From positions 496,001-560,000 of the forward strand of contig NZ_CP051167.1 of assembly GCF_012295525.1 (NCBI RefSeq): DNA of 64,000 nucleotides, read 5' to 3'. The position numbers and the translations under genes are program-made. The stretch is from Oxynema aestuarii AP17. Its GTDB lineage: Bacteria; Cyanobacteriota; Cyanobacteriia; Cyanobacteriales; Laspinemataceae. This document shows positions 11,618 to 20,217 of this stretch, one piece after another (position 1 is the first letter of the stretch; each line of letters starts with the position of its first letter). The notes beneath the pieces are model-generated. The model was not told the DNA's origin, did no database searches, and saw nothing but the letters and a program-made list of their open reading frames with translations.

Positions 11618-14600
11618 ATGAATAATCGAATTCAAGCTACCCTCGAACGTTGCCAAGCTACAACGGCCACAAAAATCGAGTTAGTTTTTATTGATTTAGG
11701 CATAGAAAATCCGAGAGAATTACTGGCAGGGGTACGACCGGGGAGCGTGGCGATCGCCCTCGATCGCGACCGGAATGGGATCGAACAGATCGCGGAAACG
11801 ATCGAGCAGTACGGCGATCGTCCCGAAAAAATTGGCAAAATTCATATTTTCGCCCACGGTCGTCCCGGCGAGATCGAGCTGGGAAATAGGAAATTAAACC
11901 AAAAAAGTTTTAGCCGCGATCGCCATCATTTAGAGCGGTGGGTGAAAGGCTGGAGCGAAGACGGAGAACTGCACCTGTACGGTTGCCGAGTGGCGGGCGA
12001 TCGCGGTCAAAATTTTCTCTATAAATTAGCAAAATTTTTAGGCGTAAACATTGCGGCGTCCGAGCATTTGATTGGCAAGGTGGGGGTGGAGACCCATTGG
12101 AATTTAGAGTTTGCCACGGGCAAAATAGAACGGAATTTCCCCCTAGAAAAAACAGCGATCGCAAATTATACGGGAGTATTGGCTATGCTCAATGTAACGA
12201 ATACCAACGATAGCGGTGCGGGTTCGCTCAGAGCGGCGATCGCCCAAGCCTTACCGGGAGATACGATTGTTTTTGACAGCAATTTGAGCAATAGCACGAT
12301 TCGCTTGAGCAGTGGTCAACTCGAAATTAATAAAAATCTGATTATCGATGGAGCCAACGCTCCGGGTTTGACAATTAGCGGCAATAATGCATCGCGAGTT
12401 TTTGACGTTAAAAACGACGTCAATTTTAATCCCGTCACCTTTACCTTGCGTAACGCGATCGTCGCCGACGGCAAAACCACTCAAAACGGAGAAGAAGGAG
12501 CCGGGGCGGGGATTAGAACGGACAATCGAACCACCTTAATTGTCGAAAATAGTCAATTTATTAATAACTTTGCCAACGGAGAAGGTGGCGGGGCCATTTT
12601 TGGCGGGTGGCGGAGCAAAAACACGATCGCCAATAGCCGATTTGAGGGGAATGGGTCGTCCGGAAATGGGACTTCCGGGAAAACCGAACGGGGTGGGGGG
12701 GCGATCGCCGTTAAAAGCGAAAGTCAAACCACGGTGACCGATAGCGAATTTACCAATAACCAAGGCACCCTCGGCGGCGCCATCAACACCCTCTTAGGGG
12801 GACTCACCGTCGAAACTTCCATTTTCCTCAACAACGACAGCCTCTCGAATGGCGGTATCGGTTACGGCGGCGCCATTTATACCGACGGGGCCAGCGACCT
12901 CAACGACCCGGATAGCGGCACGATCGCCATTCGTAACAGTCACTTTGAAGGGAATACGGGACAAGGACAGGGCGGCGCCTTATTTCTCTACGTCTACAAT
13001 CCCGATCGCGTCGTCGTCGAAAACAGCACCATTGTCAATAACACCGTTTTGGAAGCGGCGAACGGCGACGCCTTGGGCGGCGGCGTGCGAATTGGCAACG
13101 GCGACGTGAGAATCACCAACACGACGATCGCCAACAACCGCGCCTACAGTCAAGGCGGGGGCTTGTGGTTGGGAGAATCGGCAACTTTATCGATGGTGAA
13201 TAGCACGTTTTCGGGCAATCGCGCCGAATCGGCGGATGGAAATTCCGGACTCGGTGGGGCGATGATGCTCAACCATAAGGACGGTTTCAACGCGACGATC
13301 GACCATACGACGGTTGCGAATAACTACGCCGGATTCCAAGGCGGGGCGTTTTGGGGTAATGGGAACCGGACGACCCTGAGCAATTCGATTTTCGATCGCA
13401 ATACGGCGGGTAATGGCGGGAACGATTGGAATAACAAGCAACAGACGGGAGTCGAGTTAATCGACGGGGGCAATAACTTACAATTTCCACCGAAAAATCC
13501 CGACGATGGGAACGATGTCAATATTACGGCGAACGTGACGATCGCCGATCCGAAACTCGGACCGTTACAAGATAATGGGGCGGGAATTCTCACTCATGCT
13601 TTATTAGACGGCAGTCCGGCCCTCAATGCGGGGGCCTCTTCGGTAACGACGGACCAACGAGGGGTAAGCCGCAATCAGCCCGATATCGGATCGTTCGAGC
13701 AATTCAGCCTCGATTTTGTCGAAACGGTCTCGACGGGAGAGGAACCCACCGAAGGTTCACTCGCGCAGGACGTGCAGGTGCAGTTGACTCAAGCCCTCGA
13801 TTTCGATCTCAATATTCCCTACAGGGTGACTGGGGGGACGGCGACGGCGAATAGCGATTTTACCGAACCGTCGGGTCTGCTGACGATTCCGGCGGGGGCG
13901 ACGACGGCGGCGATTTCGTTACCGATTCTCGCCGATGGTGAGGCGGAAGCGGCGGAAACGGTGCAACTGAGTTTGACGCCGCCGTCGGGTGGGGTGTATG
14001 GGTTGGGACCGAATCGGGTTCATACTCACACGATCGCGGCGAATTCGACAACGGCGCTGCCCGTTCCGGCGAATCCGAGTCGTTTGGTGGCGACGGCGCA
14101 ATCGGCGACGGCGGTACAGTTAAGTTGGCAAGACAATAGCGATAGCGAAACGGGATTTAAGCTGGAGCGATCGCCGGATAATACGACCTGGGAGGCGATC
14201 GCCACCACGGAGGCGAATATCACCAGTTATCTCGATTCCGGACTGGCGGCAGATCGTCAATATTATTATCGCCTCAGCGCGATCGGCGATGGGAGTCGTT
14301 CGGATTTAATTACGGCGGAGGTGACCACACCCGTTGTCGAGAATCCGGTAGAGAATCCGACGGACCATCCGATCGCGCCGATGTTGACCGATTCTGATGT
14401 GGCGAGTGGGGACGGGTCGGATCCCCAGGGACTCGTCTGTCCCTGTGAGAGTTTGCCGAGTTCGAGTGAGTTGCGTCAGTCGGTCGAACCGCCGGGGAGC
14501 GATCGCGCGGTGGTCGCGAGTGCCAACGATGATTTTTACTGGGGAACGCCAGAAAATGAGGCGATTTCCGGTTTGGACGGTTTCGACTACCTCCTGGGAA

Positions 14601-15349
14601 TGGAAGGCGGCGATCGCATTGAGGGAGATGGCGGTAACGATCTACTCCACGGCAATATCGGCAACGATTGGCTCGATGGCGGGGTCGGTGACGATACTTT
14701 GTTCGGTGGAAAGGACGACGATTTACTGTTCGGTGGTGGGGACAACGATGCTCTGTTCGGGGATTGGGGGAACGATACCTTGTTCGCCGACGACGGGGAT
14801 GATTTTCTCAATGGCAATCGCCAGAATGACTGGCTGTATGGTGGTGGCGGGAATGACACGATTCACGGGGGCAAACAAAATGACACCCTCATGGGTGAGT
14901 GGGGCGACGATACGTTATTTGGGGATTTGGACGACGATCTCGTTTGTGGCAATGAGGGCCGTGACGTGCTGTTGGGCAATGTCGGCAAAGATGTTCTCTG
15001 TGGCGGTTTGGATGACGATACGGTTTACGGCGGGAAGGACGACGACGTGCTGTTTGGCGAAGCGGGTGACGACGTGCTGTCGGGGGATTTGGGCAACGAT
15101 ATCGTTGTCGGCGGGGCGGGTCGCGATCGCTTCGTCTTGCGCGAGGATGGCGGTCACGATGTCATTGTCGATTTTGAAGTCGGGGTCGATTTGCTGGCTT
15201 TGAGCGGGGGATTGACGCCGGATGCGGTGGAATTTGTCGCGGGGGATCGAGGGACGATCGTTCGTCTCGCAGGGGGCGATCGCCTGTTGGCGACGTTAGA
15301 AAATGTCAGTGCGGACGAACTCAGTACCGGAGATCTGACGTTGATTTAA
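11618..15349 (+). CDS. Large secreted RTX protein: DUF4347, beta-helix, Calx-beta, FN3, RTX repeats
   Basis: A 1243-residue modular surface or secreted protein. Domains in order: a DUF4347-like N-terminus (about 20-190; IHIFAHGRPGEIELG and ELHLYGCRVAG), and a right-handed parallel beta-helix with choice-of-anchor style repeats (about 190-690; many GGGAI and NSxFxxN motifs). Next come a Calx-beta domain (about 700-805; ATANSDFTEPSG), a fibronectin type III domain (about 813-905), and at least nine RTX/hemolysin-type calcium nonapeptide units GGxGNDxLxG (about 985-1190) with the usual C-terminal block. The lack of an N-terminal signal peptide and the presence of RTX repeats indicate type I secretion. 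The role is likely adhesion or surface layer; no enzymatic site was identified. It is monocistronic, with no T1SS genes adjacent. Confidence 0.9.
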   Translation: MNNRIQATLERCQATTATKIELVFIDLGIENPRELLAGVRPGSVAIALDRDRNGIEQIAETIEQYGDRPEKIGKIHIFAHGRPGEIELGNRKLNQKSFSRDRHHLERWVKGWSEDGELHLYGCRVAGDRGQNFLYKLAKFLGVNIAASEHLIGKVGVETHWNLEFATGKIERNFPLEKTAIANYTGVLAMLNVTNTNDSGAGSLRAAIAQALPGDTIVFDSNLSNSTIRLSSGQLEINKNLIIDGANAPGLTISGNNASRVFDVKNDVNFNPVTFTLRNAIVADGKTTQNGEEGAGAGIRTDNRTTLIVENSQFINNFANGEGGGAIFGGWRSKNTIANSRFEGNGSSGNGTSGKTERGGGAIAVKSESQTTVTDSEFTNNQGTLGGAINTLLGGLTVETSIFLNNDSLSNGGIGYGGAIYTDGASDLNDPDSGTIAIRNSHFEGNTGQGQGGALFLYVYNPDRVVVENSTIVNNTVLEAANGDALGGGVRIGNGDVRITNTTIANNRAYSQGGGLWLGESATLSMVNSTFSGNRAESADGNSGLGGAMMLNHKDGFNATIDHTTVANNYAGFQGGAFWGNGNRTTLSNSIFDRNTAGNGGNDWNNKQQTGVELIDGGNNLQFPPKNPDDGNDVNITANVTIADPKLGPLQDNGAGILTHALLDGSPALNAGASSVTTDQRGVSRNQPDIGSFEQFSLDFVETVSTGEEPTEGSLAQDVQVQLTQALDFDLNIPYRVTGGTATANSDFTEPSGLLTIPAGATTAAISLPILADGEAEAAETVQLSLTPPSGGVYGLGPNRVHTHTIAANSTTALPVPANPSRLVATAQSATAVQLSWQDNSDSETGFKLERSPDNTTWEAIATTEANITSYLDSGLAADRQYYYRLSAIGDGSRSDLITAEVTTPVVENPVENPTDHPIAPMLTDSDVASGDGSDPQGLVCPCESLPSSSELRQSVEPPGSDRAVVASANDDFYWGTPENEAISGLDGFDYLLGMEGGDRIEGDGGNDLLHGNIGNDWLDGGVGDDTLFGGKDDDLLFGGGDNDALFGDWGNDTLFADDGDDFLNGNRQNDWLYGGGGNDTIHGGKQNDTLMGEWGDDTLFGDLDDDLVCGNEGRDVLLGNVGKDVLCGGLDDDTVYGGKDDDVLFGEAGDDVLSGDLGNDIVVGGAGRDRFVLREDGGHDVIVDFEVGVDLLALSGGLTPDAVEFVAGDRGTIVRLAGGDRLLATLENVSADELSTGDLTLI
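14578..15190 (+). repeat. RTX nonapeptide repeat array (DNA-level repeats)
   Basis: Repeated GGCGGNAACGATNNNCTC-like units of 27 bp encode the calcium-binding GGxGNDxLx motifs of the preceding protein. Units vary (GKDDDLLFG, GNDTLFADD, QNDTLMGEW), showing diverged rather than recent duplication. Confidence 0.8.
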
Positions 15350-15447
15350 GGGTCTGGCGGAGCCCCGGGCCGTCCGGGCAAATTTTTTCAGTCCGGGGGA
15401 TAGGCAAGCATGGAGAAAGCTGCTACAATGGGTCAGGTTATTGCCAA

Positions 15448-15520
15448 GCCGATGTAGCTCAGAGGCCAGAGCATTCGATTCGTAATCGAATGGTCGCGGG
15501 TTCGACTCCCGCCATCGGCT
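15448..15520 (+). tRNA. trnT-CGU: tRNA-Thr (anticodon CGU)
   Basis: A 73-nt cloverleaf. The acceptor stem is GCCGATG / CATCGGC with discriminator T. The D arm is GCTC...GAGC, the anticodon arm TTCGA-TTCGTAA-TCGAA with CGT at positions 34-36, and the T arm GCGGG-TTCGACT-CCCGC. CCA is not encoded. A TACAAT box at 15424-15429 is a plausible -10 element. The anticodon reads ACG threonine codons. Confidence 0.96.
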
Positions 15521-15707
15521 TTGCGCCTGGAGAAATAAAGGACTTTGGGCGTTTGATTTTGGAAGGGTTTGACTCCTTCCAGATGTCCGACGAACTGCAA
15601 CAGAAAGCTCCCCATTTTGGGGGGCTTTCAACTGTATGGGGAGATCTTGGCGAGGGCTGGAGACAGGTTAACATTGGGAGCGGCGATCGCCGGGTTGAGA
15701 TGGAGGA

Positions 15708-16217
15708 ATGAGTCAGAAGGATTCGCGGCGTCCGAGACTCAAGATCGGGCGATCGCGGTTGGAAAATTGGCTCGAAGTCGTGGCGATCGCCAGTTTAATC
15801 TTGGCGATCGTCTTTCCGATGACCGTCTGGAACGAGCTTCCGGAAGAGATTCCCGTCGATTTTTCCTTAAACGGACAACCGAGTTTATGGGGTTCTAAAC
15901 TGTCGATTTGGCTGTATCCGGTCTGCGCGGCGATCGGCTATCTGGTGATGACGGTAGCCCGTTTCTATCCCCACACCTTTCACTATTCGGTTCGGATTAC
16001 GCCAGAAAATGCACGCAGGCAGTATCAAAATGCCCTGTACTGGTTGAGTTGGACCAAAGTCAGCTTTATTTTGACCTTCGGATTTGTCGAGTGGCAAACG
16101 GTTCGGATCGCATTCGGGGAGCGCGATCGCCTCGACTGGAAAGGAATTGTGGTTTTATTGGCGATCTTTTTGGGGGTAAACTTCGTTTATCGAGATCGCC
16201 GCGATCGCGACGGCTAA
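15708..16217 (+). CDS. DUF1648-type small membrane protein
   Basis: A 169-residue integral membrane protein. A good ribosome site (GGAGG) directly precedes the ATG at 15708. A basic N-terminus (MSQKDSRRPRLKIGRSR) is followed by four hydrophobic segments near residues 23-42, 65-85, 115-135 and 143-160. The loop ELPEEIPVDFSLNGQPSLWGSK carries the Pro/Gly pattern of DUF1648, a domain often found in SdpI-like immunity and membrane proteins. Here only that domain is present and the role is unknown. It ends in repeated RDR residues encoded by GATCGC. The tRNA-Thr gene lies 187 bp upstream. Confidence 0.82.
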   Translation: MSQKDSRRPRLKIGRSRLENWLEVVAIASLILAIVFPMTVWNELPEEIPVDFSLNGQPSLWGSKLSIWLYPVCAAIGYLVMTVARFYPHTFHYSVRITPENARRQYQNALYWLSWTKVSFILTFGFVEWQTVRIAFGERDRLDWKGIVVLLAIFLGVNFVYRDRRDRDG

Positions 16218-16438
16218 ATCTAGACCCAAGGGTGAGAAAAACGCACAACTTCCCGCAAAATACGGCAACGATCGCCTCAGTTGTGCCTCAATTTTTTACA
16301 GGTCTATCCATCAGAAATGATTATCCATTGGGGGGATTTATCCAAAGCATAAAATTAAAAATCTAAAATCTTCACGCTAAATTCTAAAATGTTAATCGTG
16401 CTACGGTAGCATACTGTTAGCGAGAAGGAGCGCGTCTG

Positions 16439-16927
16439 ATGGCTACAAAAAATATTCGGATTGTGGGCTATTTACCGCCACCGTACCACGAGAAACTGCG
16501 CGAATACATGGACGAACACGACCTCAGCGAAAGTGCGGCGCTGGTAAAGATGGTCAAGCAGTTTTTTGACGGTCCGGTGGCGTCCCCTCACGCGGAGGAA
16601 CTCTCGGAAGTGCAAACGGCGATCGCGGCGTTGCAAAACCAAGTCGAACATTTACAGCAGCGCGTCAGCCTTTTGGAAGCGGAAAGTCAGCCTTCGCGCC
16701 GTCAAAGCCGACTGGTAGGCAAAAGCCCGAATCGGTCGGGTCATTCCGGGAATTTAACCCGTCAGGGATCCGCCGATCTCGCCCGCCGTCTCGGGGTAAC
16801 GTCCAAAACCATTTTAGAGGCGGTAGAACAAGGGGAGGACTATTTTCACAAGTGGTCGCAACAGCGAGATCCGGCGGGTCGGGCTTGGCAAAAACGGGGG
16901 AGTTGGTTTTATTCCGTGGGGGAATAG
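16439..16927 (+). CDS. Conserved hypothetical protein with RHH-like N-terminus and coiled coil
   Basis: A 162-residue protein with AAGGAG 9 bp before its ATG. Residues 1-45 (MATKNIRIVGYLPPPYHEKL, then DLSESAALVKMVKQFF) have the strand-helix-helix look of ribbon-helix-helix DNA-binding domains. A short coiled coil (about 60-85, VEHLQQRVSLLEAES) and a basic linker follow. The C-terminal block (LARRLGVTSKTILEAVEQG) resembles a helix-turn-helix, followed by a Trp-rich end. This suggests a DNA-binding or regulatory protein, but no family was recognised with confidence. An imperfect dyad (GTGCTACGGTAGCAT, about 16397-16412) lies in its promoter region and could be an autoregulatory site. Confidence 0.72.
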   Translation: MATKNIRIVGYLPPPYHEKLREYMDEHDLSESAALVKMVKQFFDGPVASPHAEELSEVQTAIAALQNQVEHLQQRVSLLEAESQPSRRQSRLVGKSPNRSGHSGNLTRQGSADLARRLGVTSKTILEAVEQGEDYFHKWSQQRDPAGRAWQKRGSWFYSVGE

Positions 16928-16945
16928 GGGGAAATTTTTGAGGTG

Positions 16946-17560
16946 TCAGCCCTTCATCCTACCCCATAAAGCTAACCCACCGCCGCGTCCTCGGGCGGCG
17001 ATCGCGGTGTCGGTGACGAGAAAATAAGCAAAAAACGCTTGTTTGGCGATGCGATCGCGGTAAAATCCGGCTTCGCCGCTTTGTCCGCCGCGAATGTCGC
17101 CACCGTAGAGCTTGGCGCCAAAAACTTTGACCTGCATTTGGGTAAAATCAAAAGCGACGATATTTTTAGGCGGTATAAATTTCGTCGGACCGCTCAACGT
17201 CACTCGCAGCATTCCTAAATTGACCTGATTGCGAACTCGTCCGATCGCCTCGCACCCATCGAGATCCGGGGATTGGGCGAGGGAGAGGTAACTCAGTTCG
17301 ATCTCGACCCAAGGGGGAAGGTAAAGCCCGGAACCAATTAAATTTCCGGCCTGTTGGCGGGTTTTTTGGGTTCCGGTGACGAAACATAAACGCCAGGTTC
17401 CCAAAAATTCCTCGAAATAATGGCGATGTTTGGAAGTTTTGGCGAGGCGTTCGGCCTTTAAAAGAGCTTCGACCACCGTTTCCGGTTTCGGTTTGTCGGG
17501 AGAGTGGGCGAGGACGCTGTTGACGGCGCGATCGAGTAGGAGTATAGAATCGTCTTGCAT
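16946..17560 (-). CDS. Conserved cyanobacterial protein, possibly fibrillin-like
   Basis: A 204-residue soluble protein. An N-terminal helical part (MQDDSILLLDRAVNSVL) is followed by FLGTWRLCFVTGTQKTRQQAG, a strand pattern reminiscent of the PAP/fibrillin beta-barrel opening (GxWRLxxxT). Further strands follow (VEIELSYLSLAQSPDLDG, KFIPPKNIVAFDFTQMQVK), then GGDIRGGQSGEAGFYRDRIAKQAFFAYFLV. Only the local resemblance links it to fibrillins; it may be a separate cyanobacterial/plastid family. It converges on the 16439 gene with 18 bp between stops. A promoter region of 298 bp separates it from the peptidoglycan-binding protein. Confidence 0.75.
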   Translation of the reverse strand: MQDDSILLLDRAVNSVLAHSPDKPKPETVVEALLKAERLAKTSKHRHYFEEFLGTWRLCFVTGTQKTRQQAGNLIGSGLYLPPWVEIELSYLSLAQSPDLDGCEAIGRVRNQVNLGMLRVTLSGPTKFIPPKNIVAFDFTQMQVKVFGAKLYGGDIRGGQSGEAGFYRDRIAKQAFFAYFLVTDTAIAARGRGGGLALWGRMKG

Positions 17561-17858
17561 CTTCTAGTTAATTTTTGATTCAGCTTAGTTCTTGACGGGA
17601 GAGAAAGAGAGGAACGCGGGAGGGGCGATCGCCTTCATTTAACTTATCAGTTAACGAATAGGTGGATCGAACCGCTATCTTATGCGGATGTCGTTTCGCT
17701 AAATTAGAACTAATGGGTCAGTAGGGGTTGGCTTGAGGTTTTCTCTAACCGAGTTAATCCTTTTTAAAACAACTACACGACTGACGAGTTGCGCGATCGC
17801 ATACTCGACGATCGCAAGACCATCATTCAATTCTCACCCTCACAATCAGAGGCTCGTT

Positions 17859-19001
17859 ATGGAAAATTTGGCTTATTTAGAAGTGCTGGCCGACCGCGAT
17901 CCGCAAGTCGATCCCCCGGTCGCCATTGCCACTCACTTTAACTGGAAAAAGCTCTCGGCGGCTGCCAGTTTTACCCTACTCGGATTGACTCCGAGCTTAT
18001 TGTTAGTCGTTCACACTCAAGCCAGTTTGGCGGCGTTGCGTTTCGGCGATCGCGGTCCGCAAGTCACCGAACTGCAAGCACAACTGATGGATGCCGGAAT
18101 TTACAACGGTCCGGTCAACGGTTATTTTGGGCCGCAAACGGAAGCGGCGGTCAAGCGTTTTCAAGAACGACACCAGACGATCGCCGATGGGGTGGTCGGT
18201 TCGGCGACCGAATCGCTCTTACAATCTCCTCACACTCAATATATTGACTTCGGTAAGGGCGATCGCGGCGAAAAGGTCGTGCGCTGGCAGCAAAGTTTAT
18301 CGATTCTCGGTTACTATTTCGGCCCGATTTCGGGCATTTACGACGAAGGAACCACCGTCGCCGTCCGCGATTTTCAGCGCGATTACGGCTTGCCGATCGA
18401 CGGGAGGGCCAATACCAACACTCAAATCGCCGTAGAGGAGGCGATCGTCTTTACTCCCGGCGCCGATCCGGTGGATGTCACGCCGAGTCGCCGTCTGGAC
18501 GATACCCGCGAAACCCCTAACCCATCGATCGAACTGTTAGCCAGAGGGGAACTGTTGGCGAGAGGCGATCGCGGTCCGCAAGTCGAGCAGTTGCAAGATC
18601 GATTGCTGGCCCTGGGGTACTTCCACGGTCCGCGTACGGGATATTTCGGTCCGCTTACGGAAACCGCCGTCCGCAGCTTTCAAGCGGACTATCATCTCGC
18701 CGTCGATGGCAAGGTCGGCAGCACGACTGCGACTATTTTATCTCAAACTGACCTCGGCGACCCTTCTGTGCCCGGCGATCGCGCCCAACTGGCGCGCGGC
18801 GATCGCGGTTCCGAGGTGGAAGCACTACAGCGTCAGTTAATGAGTGCGGGCTATTTTCACGGTCCGGTTACCGGATATTTCGGCCCGCTTACCGAGGAAG
18901 CGGTCGAGCAGTTGCAGCGCGATCGTCAGCTCTATGCCGATGGGGTTGCCGGCCCGAATACCCAAAATATTTTAGTTAGCTTGTTGCGATCGGTCGAGTG
19001 A
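17859..19001 (+). CDS. Exported protein with four peptidoglycan-binding (PG_binding_1) domains
   Basis: A 380-residue protein. The ATG at 17859 (MENLAYLEVLADRDPQ) is preferred over an in-phase codon at 17733, which adds a Thr/Ser-rich extension. A hydrophobic segment near residues 35-55 (AASFTLLGLTPSLLLVV) is a signal/anchor. Four PG_binding_1 units follow, near residues 62-125, 130-192, 228-290 and 308-375. Each carries GDRGxxVxxLQ, YFGPxTExAV and a Gln/Asp DG turn. No catalytic (amidase or transpeptidase) domain is attached, so it is probably a cell-wall anchoring or organising protein. Repeats 1, 3 and 4 are close copies and share the DNA string GGCGATCGCGGT. Confidence 0.9.
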   Translation: MENLAYLEVLADRDPQVDPPVAIATHFNWKKLSAAASFTLLGLTPSLLLVVHTQASLAALRFGDRGPQVTELQAQLMDAGIYNGPVNGYFGPQTEAAVKRFQERHQTIADGVVGSATESLLQSPHTQYIDFGKGDRGEKVVRWQQSLSILGYYFGPISGIYDEGTTVAVRDFQRDYGLPIDGRANTNTQIAVEEAIVFTPGADPVDVTPSRRLDDTRETPNPSIELLARGELLARGDRGPQVEQLQDRLLALGYFHGPRTGYFGPLTETAVRSFQADYHLAVDGKVGSTTATILSQTDLGDPSVPGDRAQLARGDRGSEVEALQRQLMSAGYFHGPVTGYFGPLTEEAVEQLQRDRQLYADGVAGPNTQNILVSLLRSVE

Positions 19002-19006
19002 GCCAT

Positions 19007-19045
19007 CCCCAACTTTCTAGGGCGGTCGTTGGGGCCGCTTTTTTT
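19007..19045 (+). terminator. Intrinsic terminator between convergent genes
   Basis: CCCCAAC (19007-19013) can pair with GTTGGGG (19028-19034), and alternatively GCGG with CCGC (19022-19038), immediately followed by T7. It serves the peptidoglycan-binding gene and overlaps the stop codon region of the convergent ABC ATPase gene. Confidence 0.65.
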
Positions 19046-19799
19046 ATTGTCGTAATTGGTGCAGAACTTGACGCTGAATTTCGATAAATTTCGGGGTCAA
19101 TTTGGTTTCTAAATCCCGATCGCGATCGAGATCGACTCGGATTTCCGCTTTAATTCTACCGGGATGCGCGCTCATGATATAGATACGTTGGGACAGGAAA
19201 ATCGCTTCTTCCACATCGTGGGTAATCGTTAAAATTGTGGTGTGAGTTTGCTCCCACAAATTTAACAGAAAAAGCTGCATTTGTTCCCGGGTTTGCGCGT
19301 CTAAGGCTCCAAAGGGTTCGTCCATTAATAACACTTCCGGTTCGTTGGCTAAGGCGCGGGCGATCGCCACCCGTTGTTTCATCCCTCCCGAGAGTTGTTT
19401 GGGATAAGCATTGGCGAATTGACTCAAGCCGACGACTTCTAAATAATAAGCTATTTTCTCTTTTTGCCGCGATCGCGAGACTCCTTTGAGTTTCAATCCA
19501 AATGCAATATTATCCGCTACACTCAACCAGGGAAATAAAGAATAGTTCTGAAAAATCATGCCGCGATCGCTCCCCGGTCCGCGCACGATGTGACCGTCAA
19601 CGAGGACTTCTCCCGTACTCGGAGGTGTCAATCCGGCAATGATGTTGAGTAAGGTGGATTTTCCACATCCGGACGCGCCGACGATCGAAACAAATTCATT
19701 GGCTTCTAAGTGCAAGTCGATCGCCGCTAAAACGTGAAAGCGATCGAAGTATTTGTCAACCCCACGTACTTGCAATTTCGCTTCGCCGAATTCGGTCAT
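19044..19799 (-). CDS. ABC transporter ATPase, SsuB/TauB/NrtD type
   Basis: A 251-residue nucleotide-binding subunit of a NitT/TauT-family importer (nitrate, sulfonate, taurine or bicarbonate class). Walker A GASGCGKST is at residues 41-49, Q-loop IFQNYSLFPW near 82-91, signature LSGGMKQR near 136-143, Walker B VLLMDEPFGALD near 156-167 and H-loop TITHDVEE. It has no C-terminal regulatory domain. It is divergent from the permease gene at 20218. The substrate-binding protein lies beyond that in the opposite orientation, so the three subunits are in separate transcripts or share a central promoter. The substrate cannot be decided. Confidence 0.93.
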   Translation of the reverse strand: MTEFGEAKLQVRGVDKYFDRFHVLAAIDLHLEANEFVSIVGASGCGKSTLLNIIAGLTPPSTGEVLVDGHIVRGPGSDRGMIFQNYSLFPWLSVADNIAFGLKLKGVSRSRQKEKIAYYLEVVGLSQFANAYPKQLSGGMKQRVAIARALANEPEVLLMDEPFGALDAQTREQMQLFLLNLWEQTHTTILTITHDVEEAIFLSQRIYIMSAHPGRIKAEIRVDLDRDRDLETKLTPKFIEIQRQVLHQLRQ

Positions 19800-19858
19800 T
19801 CTTTCCAGAGAGTTTTGAGATGGCTTTTGAGATGGCTCAGTTAGTTTAGCTCGCTGTT

Positions 19859-19913
19859 GCGACAGAAATTATGCGACAGAAATTATGCGACAAAAATATG
19901 CGACAAAGATTAT
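19859..19913. repeat. Four tandem repeats of GCGACA(G/A)AAATTAT
   Basis: Copies at 19859-19872 and 19873-19886 are identical 14-mers (GCGACAGAAATTAT). Copies at 19887-19899 (13 bp) and 19900-19913 vary by one to two bases. Spacing is head-to-tail without gaps. Confidence 0.9.
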
Positions 19914-19984
19914 AAAAAAAATGACGATCTTTTTTTTATAAAGAAATGTAAGGCAGGCGATCGCGGGGGCGCGTTCTATGATAC

Positions 19985-20051
19985 ATTTATATCATAATGG
20001 AAATCTGACGAAAATTTTTATTTTTACACAGATTCCCATTATGATATAAAT
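19985..20051. repeat. 23-bp inverted repeat in the ABC intergenic region
   Basis: The left arm at 19985-20007 (ATTTATATCATAATGG...) pairs with the right arm at 20029-20051 with one mismatch; the spacer is 21 bases of A/T-rich sequence. Each arm also overlaps a smaller dyad (ATGATA...TATCAT at 19978-19995). It has no adjacent T-run in the right place for a terminator. Confidence 0.85.
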
Positions 20052-20217
20052 CATACCAAACTTCAGCCGCCAGCGCAATCCCTATTCGAGCAAATTTCGC
20101 GCAAAAATCGATAAATTTTTGTAAAAAAATATTGCAAAAGTAGCCAAAAAATACAGCGATCGCCGGGATGTTAGAATCCAGGATCGAGTAACTCCTGCCA
20201 GTATACCTCAGCAGCCC

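Larger units (their letters stand above)
19800..20217. promoter_or_regulatory. Divergent promoter region of the ABC transporter with dense repeats
   Basis: 418 bp of AT-rich DNA between the ATPase and permease start codons. It contains four tandem copies of a 13-14-bp unit (19859-19913), a poly-A/T stretch (19914-19940), and a 23-bp inverted repeat with a 21-base spacer (19985-20051). Such density suggests regulatory binding sites controlling both genes. Confidence 0.6.

Noticed and set aside
14397-15203. 268-codon frame overlapping the RTX repeats in another phase
   Set aside because: A Met/Thr/Trp-rich shadow of the repeated Gly-Asp codons.
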